Of a stretch of DNA of 64,000 nucleotides, positions 38,297-48,900 are shown piece by piece (position 1 is the first letter of the stretch; every line of letters begins with the position of its first letter). The position numbers and the translations under genes were made by a program. The stretch is from Halichondria panicea (lineage: Eukaryota > Porifera > Demospongiae > Suberitida > Halichondriidae), in contig NC_087379.1 in the NCBI RefSeq assembly GCF_963675165.1, positions 4,543,442 through 4,607,441 of the forward strand, in the 5' to 3' direction. The notes below the pieces were generated by a model that made no database searches, was not told the origin of the DNA, and saw only the letters and a program-made list of their open reading frames with translations.

Positions 38297-38374
38297 GGCT
38301 AGCTCTTGTGTCCAATATGTAGAGGTTATAAAGAAGGAAAAGATTTTATGGCTGGGGACAGGCACGCCCATCTC

Positions 38375-38915
38375 AGAGGAGGTCGGACATCACTTGAACT
38401 TTCACTAATCATTAGCCTCGTTCCCAGGCCTTACTTTTTCTTGCTGTTGTCACTGTTCATCCATAAACAAGACATAGTGAGGCAGCAAGGAAAGAAATGG
38501 GCGTACAGTTAAGAAAATAACTAATCATGACCTTTTAATGACATTCCAGGCCAAATTGCTTTCGTTTTTGCTGACTCAGCAGTAACGGCTACTCATATTT
38601 TAGCCGCCCTCTAAAAGTTGGGCGGCCTAATCACGAGTCTATGAGACTATGTTATAGAGGGCGACTGATTTATGAGATAATATTTTTGCACGCTCTCTGT
38701 CGCTGAATCTGTTGACAACTAGTTGTGTTTGGTGTCTGTGATGGTTACTGGACCTAACCCTATCAGCACATAATAGCCATTCTAGCTAGATCCAGTCATG
38801 TTCTATTGCTGAGTCAGCAAAAACGAAAAGCAATTTGGCCTGGAATGTCATTAAAAGGCCATATCATAATTAGTGAAAGTTCAAGTGATGTCCGACCTCC
38901 TCTGCGCCCATCTAG
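38375..38915. mobile_element. Foldback element carrying a nested insertion
   Basis: The left arm (from GGAGGTCGGACATCACTTGA to GCAATTTGGCC-like sequence, to about 38573) is interrupted at 38413-38519. The right arm (about 38812-38915, TTGCTGAGTCAGCAAAAACG ... AAGTGATGTCCGACCTCC) is uninterrupted and shows the pre-insertion sequence. The centre contains no gene. Confidence 0.85.
38413..38519 (+). mobile_element. Nested short element with 9-bp target-site duplication
   Basis: The insert starts TAGCCTCGTTCCCAGGCC and ends AAGTTAAGAAAATA-like sequence (ACAGTTAAGAAAATA). ACTAATCAT flanks it at 38404-38412 and 38520-38528. The same sequence, in opposite orientation and with both hairpin ends, is at 19490-19615, so this copy lacks its right terminal repeat. 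Confidence 0.85.
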
Positions 38916-39341
38916 TGGCAGCATGTCGTCAGCGTACATGCCTGGGTGACTGTGAATATTTATACCCACGAAATTATTGAAAGTAGGCGTGTTCAGTATT
39001 ATTGACCACACCTATATTGACAATAAGGGGAAAAAAGGACTCTGAGAAAAAGGAATCTAGAGACATAGATAGTAAAGGAAACAGTATGAGCTTAGAAGGA
39101 AACAGTATGAGCTTAGACATGCTTAGGGCTCTAGCTTGATACTCTCATAATTATACTATGTGGCTTCGATTTATGCCGCAATGGAGGGCCTGTAATCGAG
39201 GCTACAATCCGTAAGTAGGAGTGTGCCGTATGACCGTCATACGGCACAATCCGTAAGTAGGAGTGTTACTTACGGATTGTAGCCTCGATTATTAAAGGGA
39301 TTTGGAAACGCATTACTAATGTGTTTCCAATCCCTTTCCTT

Positions 39342-40409
39342 TATGGAACGCCGTTTGCGACAAAATTCAGGCAGAATGTGATAGGCGTGTGCATCCAATA
39401 TAAAATCGATTTTTGCAGATCGATTTTTAATAATCAATTTTTTACAGTTGATTTTCGATTTACACGTGAACGATCTTTGACAATCGATCTGATAATCGAT
39501 TTTTGAAATTCGATTTTTGATAATCGATTTTTGATAATCGATTATTGAAATTCGATTTTTGATAATCGATTTTTGATAATCGATTATTGAAATTCGATTT
39601 TTGATAATCGATTTTTGATAATCATTATTGAAATTTGATTTTTGATAATCGATTTTAGAACTGGGGGGCCCCTGTCTAAAGCTGTATCACGTGATACTAT
39701 CCATTGAAGAAGCCACTATTCATGACTTCTATTCTATCTGGAATCACCAAACTCTTTCTCAGCTCTTTCTCTAAGCACACACAAGATGGCCAAATAAAAC
39801 AGTGCTGGCGAGAAAGCATACAAAAATGGGTGCATGAAGAAACTAAATAAGATAGCACCAACTGAGCAGTTCTAAAATTAATGATTTTTACTGTGACTTA
39901 TGGCCCTCCTTTTTAATGGTTCCAAAAAACAATAATGTTTCGCTTTTGCGTTATAGTCTATCATGTGAGATAGCTAACCAAGCCACGCTTTGATTCCAGG
40001 CCGCGGAGAAGGAGTTTGTGCATGTTCTGAGTTTCAAGGGCGGCCTAACTGTAGCCTTGAATCCATTTTAATCGGCCTGGATTCGAGGCTAGTATATCAA
40101 TCAATTGCGATTTTTGTAATCGATTTTTAAAAATCGATTATCAAAAATCGAATTTCAAAAATCGATTATCAGATCGATTGTCAAAGATCTTTCACGTGTA
40201 AATCGAAAATCAACTGTAAAAAATCAATTATTAAAAATCGAATTTCAAAAATCGATTATCAGATCGATTGTCAAAGATCTTTCACGTGTAAATCGAAAAT
40301 CAACTGTAAAAAATCAATTATTAAAAATCGATCTTCAAAAATCGATTTTATATTGGATGCACACGCCTATCAGATTCTGCCTGAATTTTGTCGCAAACGG
40401 CGTTCCATA
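39342..40409. mobile_element. Foldback element with ATCGATTTTTGAT-rich arms
   Basis: The outer ends ATGGAACGCCGTTTGCGAC and GTCGCAAACGGCGTTCCAT are inverted. They are followed on each side by the complementary blocks CAGGCAGAATGTGATAGGCG / CGCCTATCAGATTCTGCCTG. Inner parts of both arms are arrays of a degenerate ~14-bp unit (AATCGATTTTTGAT). In the right arm a ~100-bp block (AAATCGAATTTC ... AAAATCAATTATT) is duplicated in tandem. The ~400-bp centre has no gene. It is related by termini to the MARC intron element. Confidence 0.9.
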
Positions 40410-40934
40410 TTCCTTTACTATCTTAGCCTCCTTCACCGGCCTTCATAGAAAAGAAGGCCTGCTATCGACTGCTTGCGCATGCGCCAAATTATTGATATTT
40501 TTCCCGTAAAATTTCCTATAATACAGAATTCATCAGAGAAAATATCCTAAAGTCATACACAGAGCTATATAGCTAGCTAGCTAGAGACAGAGCTGCGTAG
40601 GTTTGTTGTACAGCTATTTTCTTCTGATAGAATCAGTAGCAGTAGTATAGTAGACTTTTACCAAAGTTAATGTTAAATGGGCGTGGTCTGTCCATAGGCT
40701 CTTGTCAGCTTTCACTCCGTTCAGACGATTGTCATCCACACTGTTGCAGGCTGTGAGTCTTTTGTTAACATAGCAGGCTAAGGGTAGCTATCAGATAATG
40801 CTATCCGATGGGCTAGAAACTTTCAATCGAACTTTCTATCAATCCACTTCCTTTTTTGTGACGTCATAGTTTTACTGAGCATTTACGATGTTATCCAAAG
40901 CCCCAGATACCTGGGGGATATTAGCGCATGCGCA

Positions 40935-41184
40935 AGAACATTCCTGTGTGTAGTATCGCAATTAGTATTTTATCTCATTGAACGTTAAAACAGTATTTTA
41001 TCTTATTGTGATAAAGAACAGAAAAAAGATAAAGGAGAGGCTACCTACAGATTGTCTACAGTATATACAGAGAGGTAGCCTCTCCTTTATCTTTTTTCTG
41101 TTCTTTATCACAATAAGATAAAATACTGTTTTAACGTTCAATGAGATAAAATACTAATTGCGATACTACACACAGGAATGTTCT
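40935..41184. repeat. Perfect 112-bp inverted repeat with 26-bp loop
   Basis: The left arm at 40935-41046 (AGAACATTCCTGTGTGTAGT ... GGAGAGGCTACCT) is the exact reverse complement of the right arm at 41073-41184; I found no mismatch by eye. The loop is 41047-41072. The right arm abuts the start of the broken reverse transcriptase. A diverged single copy of the arm is near 18850-18940. Confidence 0.95.
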
Positions 41185-41185
41185 G

Positions 41186-42310
41186 AAGAATGTTGTCTCT
41201 AAGTATCTGCAAGGCAATACTGGATGTTTTTTAGATGCCAGCAAAGCTTTTGATAGAGTTAACCATACTACCCTGTTTAAGATGCTCATTGATAGGAACC
41301 TTCCTCCCACAGTACTGCGATTTCTCTTCTCATGGTACAGGGACCAAGAACTAGTTGTTCGCTGGAATGCAGATATTTCAGCATCTTTTAATGTTTCGAA
41401 TGGTGTACGTCAGGGTGGTGTTCTCTCTCCAATCCTTTTCACGGTTTATATTGACGAGCTCCTGCAAAGACTATCTCGACTTGGAATTGGTTGCCAACTT
41501 GGTGGGCACTAGCTCTGTCTGTGCACTTGGTTATGCTGACGATATAGCCCTTCTGGCCCCCTCACCATCTGCCATGCGTATCTTATCGAAAGAATGTGAA
41601 GCATTTGCCTCTGAATTCGATATAACTTTTAATGCCACAAAACTCAGCTTATTTGTTTCAGCAATCGTCCGATGACACTACCTAACGGAGTATTCAGGTT
41701 CAATGGAGTTGCTCTTCAATTTACAGACATAGTGACCCACCTTGGCCACACCCTTCATCGCAAGTTGGATGACGAATTTGATATTGCACAAGTAACTTCC
41801 GCTATGTGCAGGAAAGCTAACTACCTGCTCCATACATTTAGTGGGTGTGATATGAGAGTGAAAACTAAGCTAATTGTGACCCACTGCCTTTCACTATATG
41901 GTTGTGTTTTGTGGAGAATTGACAATAAGAAAATTCGTGCTCTTGAAACCGCTTTTAACAATATTTTGAGGAAAATTTGGAGATTGCCTCGTCAATGTCA
42001 CACAAGAATTCTCCACTGTGTTGCTGGAGTTCAGAGTTTGTTTAATAGACTATCAGATATTTTTTCGAACTTCATTTCACGTGCTTTAGCATCTAAATCC
42101 ACCCTCATTAGATCAGTTTTCTCATGGGCGTCTAGCCATGCATTCACAGCAGTCGGGGCTAACAACCTGATCAAAAGGAATTTTATTAAAGTTTATAGCA
42201 GTGACGACATGGTTTGTGCGGACTTTGTTCAGGATGTCAGGCTTGGCCGCATTTCTTTCAACTCGTGTGAAGATACATCAATGATAATTAACTCTATCTG
42301 CTGCAATTGA
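41186..42310 (+). pseudogene. 5'-truncated LINE reverse transcriptase with two frameshifts
   Basis: Non-LTR reverse transcriptase motifs are in order: DASKAFDRVNH (motif A with its Asp), GVRQGGVLSPILF (motif B), then GYADDIALLAPS (the catalytic YADD motif). The C-terminal region (KIWRLPRQCHTRIL) ends in TGA at 42308-42310. The segment from about 41505 to 41637 is in a shifted frame, bounded by two compensating indels, so the gene is dead. The 5' end starts abruptly at the palindrome. About 90 bp after the stop is an (ATT)n run (about 42402-42432), typical of LINE 3' tails. Fragments of thumb and linker suggest a CR1/RTE-like clade, not resolved further. Confidence 0.88.
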
Positions 42311-42456
42311 CTTTAAGTTGGACTAACTATTATTGTACTATAGTTCTATACTATTACTATAATTATACATGTACTATAATATGTACACCTATGTGTTCAA
42401 TGATAATTATTATTATTATTATTATTATTATTGTCCACCCACGCACCAACAGTAAA

Positions 42457-42667
42457 TACCGTAAAGCGGGTAATTTTCGGGGGACAAATATTCGTGGTTC
42501 AGCAATATTGAGACATTTCGTGGATAATGTTTTCGTGGTTTCTGCTTGGATTGTAGGTAAAGAGGTAGGCAAGGTCGCTTCGTTCGTGGGTAAAATATTC
42601 GTGGTCAGACCTCCAACCACGAAAACCACGAATATTTTGCCCCATGAAAATTACCAGCTATACGGTA
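42457..42667. mobile_element. TACCGTA-ended MITE
   Basis: The left end TACCGTAAAGCGGGTAATTT and the right end AAAATTACCAGCTATACGGTA are inverted. Inside are further complementary words (AATATTCGTGG / CCACGAATATT). It directly follows the LINE tail and precedes the ankyrin gene. Confidence 0.88.
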
Positions 42668-42917
42668 CCAGACTATTCAAGGGGCTGGAGTCGAGGCTAG
42701 CAATTAGCCTTTGATTGAGCAATAATTATTCGCCCACTCCCCGCCCACGTCGTATATTTTTGCTGCACTGCGCTCAACCGACAACCCGCAATAGCCACAC
42801 ACATTTGGTTTCGTTTCGGGTTCTTCCTGTTCAGTGGCCCTACAAGCGCAGGGCTAGGGCTAAGCGTGGCCAAGGTAGGCTAATGAATATCAAGCAAGGG
42901 TCTCAACTGCACTGAAA

Positions 42918-45900
42918 ATGGACATACACAATGCTGCCTGTGATGGTAACTTGAATGATGTGTGTGATTCCATCAGGAGGGGAGGTGATGTCAACAGTGT
43001 GGATGAGGTAAGCTGGTTTGTGGGTACTGTACTAGTACATAGTGTAGAAATGACCTATTAAAAGGCTTCAGTGAAGATACGAAAGTCCCCAACTTTTGCT
43101 AGCATAGTGTCGTGCTCTTAATTTAACGAATGTACGATGTTGCTTTTGTCCCCAAATCTACTTCCTAAATAAGTCACCGTACAGCCGTATTTCAGGCTAC
43201 ATAAAATCTGATTATCAATAATGAGGGAGCAAACCACTTCAGTACCATGTGCAGTGGCGGATCCAGACAGGTTCCATGGAACCCCCCCTTTCACACTGGA
43301 GATTAACTTACCAAGCTAGCAACTCATCTTGAATGATCGTGATCTGTAGTTACATGTACTAGGCTGATGTCATGCAATTGATGTGAGGGCAGGGCTCTCT
43401 AATGCGCATGCTCATTGCTTAGGAAAAGTGATGACCTTTTTTTTTTAACTGTTTTGGAACCTTCCTTTCAAATTCTGGATCCGCCACTGATGTGGTGATA
43501 GATAGTTGATGCATGTGTGGTGATAGATAGTTGATGCATGTGTAGGCCTTGCCCAATTATGCTAGCATAATTTTGAGACTAATAGGTGCAGTGGAGCATT
43601 GAGCAGCCTAATAGGCAAAAAACATTAGCCTATTAGGCAATTTTTACCGTAGAAAGTATTTATTGAAGCTCAATAGCATGAGTAATGCTAATAGTTAACC
43701 TTTACACGTACTTCTGATCACATGGTCGTGGCTAGACTGAGTATATACGTATGGAAGGTGCTAGTAGTACTACTAGATCAGTTGACAGATTTCTTTCACC
43801 AATACAACAATGTAACAATACAACAATACAATGTAATACTTCTTTAGAAGATTATATAGAAGCATCTGTGATGTTATAGAGCGTCTGTGATGTTGCAGTA
43901 TAATTCTCGTTGATGATTTTGAGACTAATGGGTAATACCAAGGGTGTATAAAAGAAGAGAGGGCATGCAACTCCTATATGAGCAGAGTTCAAACGTGGGT
44001 GGATGAATATGCATGACTGTGCATGAAATGCTAAAAATAGAAATTTCTATTTTTATGCAAATGCACACATTCCTCCACCCACGTTTGAACTCTGTTAGCT
44101 ACGTGTACTGATAGTGGAGTTGCATGCCCTCTCTTCTTTTATACGCCCTTGGTAATACTTAAAGATTAATTGGAGACAATAGCATGAGACTTGGAGACTA
44201 GACTAATAGGCTAAATTTTGCGCATAATTGGGCAAGGCCTATGCATGTGCTCTGTCACTAGAATAACTGTGGACAAGAATTCCATGGAAACTTACTCAGA
44301 TTGGACTGTTATTGGGTTTGTGTGTGGATTTTAATCTGTTGCTACGAACTATAACTTGCTGAAGGGTTAGGGTTTATACCGTTACAGTTAGTGTTATGTA
44401 CCTAGATGCATGACATACTGTATTTACTTGCTTAAATGCCCGGGTGTTTATTTCCTAGCAATATCTGTAGAGGGGGAGTTTAAACAAGATGGGCGCTTAT
44501 TCGAAACGGGCGTTTATTGTTCAAACTCTTGCTCATCAGCAGTTATTATGCTCTTTTTGGCTGCTGCCACCATAGATTGAATACGGAGAGGGATTGGAAA
44601 CGGAAGTAGCGTCATGTGACATTTTACATTGAATTTGCAGCATGGCACTGGAGAGCCTTTGATGTCAATCCGTGTTACGGTTGCTCAACACAAGGGAAAC
44701 AAAGTTTCATGCATTATGATCACTACAAGATATTCAGAGCCCCCCTAACATGTCATTCTCATGCCCCCTAATGGTGAGCATCAGTTGAAAAAGAAAAAAT
44801 ACTTTTGTGAAGAGAGCTAGAGGTACAAAACACGCTATGAGATCTTTATGTACCTTGAATGCTTCTAATATAGCTAAAACTGTGCAACTAATCGGTGTAC
44901 TGTGTCCCATATGGTCTCAAGTGTCAGTTGGAAGTGCAAGAATGTAGTATAATCTAGCAGACAAGATGTTACCAACGTTAGATACACAGCCTCGATTAAA
45001 CCCTGGCGTAACGCGGATATAATTCGAGGTAACTTCCGTTTCCAATCCCTCTCCCTATTCAATCTATGCTGCCACAGCTCTCAGCTTAAATCTTAAGTCG
45101 TAGGAGTGGTGTTTCTCCCTCTGTGTCCTCTCTGCCATCATAACTGAATAGTATCCTATTATTCTATGCTGCTATTATTCTATGCTGCCATTATTCTATG
45201 CTGCCATTATTCTATTCTGCCAATCTTGTAACTGGTTCCACGTGCTAATTCAGCTCCACCCATAGTGCCACGAATGGGCGATTATTATGCCTCGGTGCGC
45301 ATGCACAAGCGAGGTATACACGGTAGTGTGTTTGTCTGTGTGTCTGTCTGTGTAGACTGCTACAGCTGCACAAGGATCAATGAAGTGTAAGTAAGAGTTT
45401 CTATAGACTTCTAGTCATGTTTTCTTGGGTTTTAATTCGTGGATTTGCAAAATAATGCTTCGTTTTCGAGTTATGCCTAGTTTTGCTTACTTGGAATGCC
45501 GTTGCAGCCTTTTCAGAAGAGCACGTAGCCAAGCTTGTTTACCGAGTGTTGCTACTCTACTTAGTAGTTAGCTCTGCACTAGAATGCTAGCTATTGGTAG
45601 CTGCAAGAGTGAGAAGAGAGCTGCAAGGCTCTGCTGACTTGCAGCCATTAATTTTAGACTTTAACTTTTTTGGCATTGATCGTTTTTAACAACAATCATC
45701 GGCGATCATTACCCACTCTTTGAGTTTCCCTGGCTAACGCTTCGCACGCTCTATAAAAATTTGTTCCAATTATACCCGGACAATTTCCATATTTTTTGCT
45801 GTCCGATAAATTAAAACATAATACGGTACATCGATGGCATGACGCACTATACAGCCATAAAAATGTTCATCATGATAATTATAATAATGTGTGTATAAAA

Positions 45901-48900
45901 GCTAGCTTAGTAGCTTTATGTTATGTAGCTTTGGCACCTCCACCGAGGCATCAGCACCTGTGGTGCTTTCATTTAAGATGGGCGTTTATTGACAAAGACA
46001 GAGCTTTTACCATGGGCGTTTAATCTTGATTAAACGAAAATTGACTCGTGAAAATTACCGTATTTACTTTCAAGTAAATACGGTAATTTTCACGAGTCAA
46101 TTTTCTACTATTTCATTGTTCAGCACATTCTGCTCAATTAATACCCGCCACCTTAGTGCGTAGCCAATGTCCTTCCTTTTTTTGTATAGTCTATTACACA
46201 ATGTGTTGTTTAAGTTACTGTATGCTCTCAATCACTCTTGTAGGGTGGGTGGACTCCACTCTTGTTGGCAGCCAATGGAGGTCACACTGACTGTGTTAAA
46301 GAGCTGTTCTCCTCAAGAGCCGTATTGGACAAGGCTGACAATGTGAGTTCTGATACTAAACTTATGTGTCTATATGTAGGCAGCACATTCGTGACCATCA
46401 CATCATTTGCTATTGATGAGCCCCGTTTATACGAGGCCTCTAATCCAGGTTGGAATCCGGATTAAACCTATCCACATTCGTGTAAGCCTAATCCGGATTG
46501 TCCAACCCACCTCTGGAGGTGAGTTGGACTGGGTCAGAAGCGGTTTAGCTGTGAGTAAACACAAAGCGCTAAGTGTTTACATGTTTGTGTGTGTTCCTAG
46601 AGTAAAGCCTGTATACAGTAGAACCTCGCTAATCCGAATAGAGCCGGACCAGACCCCATCCGAATACATGAAATTTCCGGATTAACGGATGTCATTAATT
46701 GATTTATGAATATCATTAACAAAGACTTGTATTATGATATTACTGTGGCCAGAGGGGAAACTGCTAGCTAGAATACTATTTTAGCTCAACTTTCTCTCCA
46801 AAAGAGTGAGTCTCGTGAGCTCTCTCTTCGTTTTCTTTGCTGTGGCCATTGTTTTGGGCGAGGTTGAGCAGTTTAAATTATTGCTGGTTCAGCAAAGCAA
46901 AGTTAGATTGCACATGCGTAGTAGTCTATTCTACTGACAGCCCCTCCTCCTTTCAGTTTACCATTTTGTCCGGATTTGCGAGGTTTCGGACTAAAGGGGT
47001 CCGGATTAGCAAGGTTCTACTGTAGTAGTAGTTAGTGGTCGTTTTACTATGCCCACTACTTAGAATAATCTGACCCAAATTCGATCCGGATTGGACTCGC
47101 TTGTGTAAACGGGGCGGCTATGGTTGTGAGTGGTTCCTATGAGATTTCTACGATTTACTAGTGTAACGTACTGCAATCATTGATGTGGCCAGCATTTTCT
47201 ATATTTTCTGAACACTGAGCACCATGCGCACCAGCTTTAATTCTGATAAGTATAGGCACTACATGCATGTACAGTTGTAGGTACGTGTTCTGATTACATT
47301 CCCCTATGCATTTTAAAGTGACACACCAATCGTGACTGCATAAGATAAAGTAAAGGAAATAGGGAAATGGCATTTACATTTGTGAATTGGTACAACCAGT
47401 AGGTTGTACATAGGATTGGCAGTTTCGCCGTTATAGAGAGGTGGTCTTCCTTCGGAGGTTTCGATTGCCAGCTATAATATATGCTCTATGAGTAATTTCT
47501 TGCTGCAAATGAATCTTGGAGCTTTGCAGCTGCTTCTTTAGCTTATGCAAGCTTTGAAAAGGCTGTAGGGACAAGCTACGGCTAGGTTTTCACGATTGTG
47601 CAAAATAATGCTATCTCAGCAATAATTTTCTGCTAATTCTGGGTGTGGCTGTCCGTTCTTGGAGGTTATTTTCCATTGCTAAAGCTGCTTGTTATACGGA
47701 GTAGAGAGGCGGCTGCTCCTGAGAGGTTGCTTTACATTGAAGTCATTGTATATAGTTTCAACTGAGCTCTTGGCCGTTATAATTTATAGCATGTGGTTGC
47801 TCTTCGGAGATGGTCATTAAAGAAGGTTCCACTGTCAATTATTGCACAAATTTTCATTCGTGTTCAAACTACTCTATCTCTGCAGGGAAAGGCCACATCA
47901 AGAAACAGACAGGATAGATAGCTTATTTAGCCTTTCTTTCTTGAAAAGCATTTTATCATTGTATACTAGCATCTAGTCGACTACAACTCGGACCATGGGC
48001 GGTTTTTTCAGAATTGTGTTAGCTTTCACGAGGCGGATCACTTCTCAGCTCCACTTTTCTTACCGACGTCCACTGCTGTACTAACTAGCCTACATACAGT
48101 TATACTGAAGCTATCAAGACTACAGATGCTACTCTAGACGTACCAGATCCAAGAAGTTGGTCCATCGCAAGAGCTTCTTCCTCAGGCCTTCAGGCTCTAT
48201 ATTTTCTAGCTTGAGGTAGCTTCTTATATCTAGCTATGATCCCAGTCACTGTCCTCTCACTCAACAAGGCCATAAGCATCGATATCCTCACTGTCTAGCT
48301 GCTCTAGAACCTCGTACTACGGAGATGTTGAAACTGTCACTTTTCTTTCGACATTACTGTACAAAGCGTACCTCAAGGCAGCATATTAAAGATACTATGT
48401 GAAAGAGCAGCTCAATGTGCATGTGCTGGTACCTACAGTGTGCTCATAGCTTCAACACAGCGTGTACAGCGAATTTTTGAAAATGACCACTAGAGTGGCC
48501 GTCATATGACGGCTTCAACGGGGAAAGGGTTAAACATGGCTGTCATTTTATCACATAATAATGCATAGATATAATAGTTATGTGTTTATTCCAGTCTCCT
48601 ATCATCTCTTCTTGAACTTCTCTGTTTCTGACATTAATTTTGTGAAACGTATAATACTTCTGTACTAAAAAAAGAAAGGGAATCAAACTAAAAAACATTT
48701 GCACTGGGAAACGTTGCTAGGATTGGCCAGGAAAAGCACGAAAAAGCGTAGAAACAAGAAATTCGCCAAGTGCATAACTCCATCCATTACAACGTCATGA
48801 ACATGTACAGTTAGTGTTGATAGATTTATACATTATAGCACGAATAATAATAATTGTAGGAATTGTAATTAGGAGACTGCATGTGTTTCAAGCTTCCATC

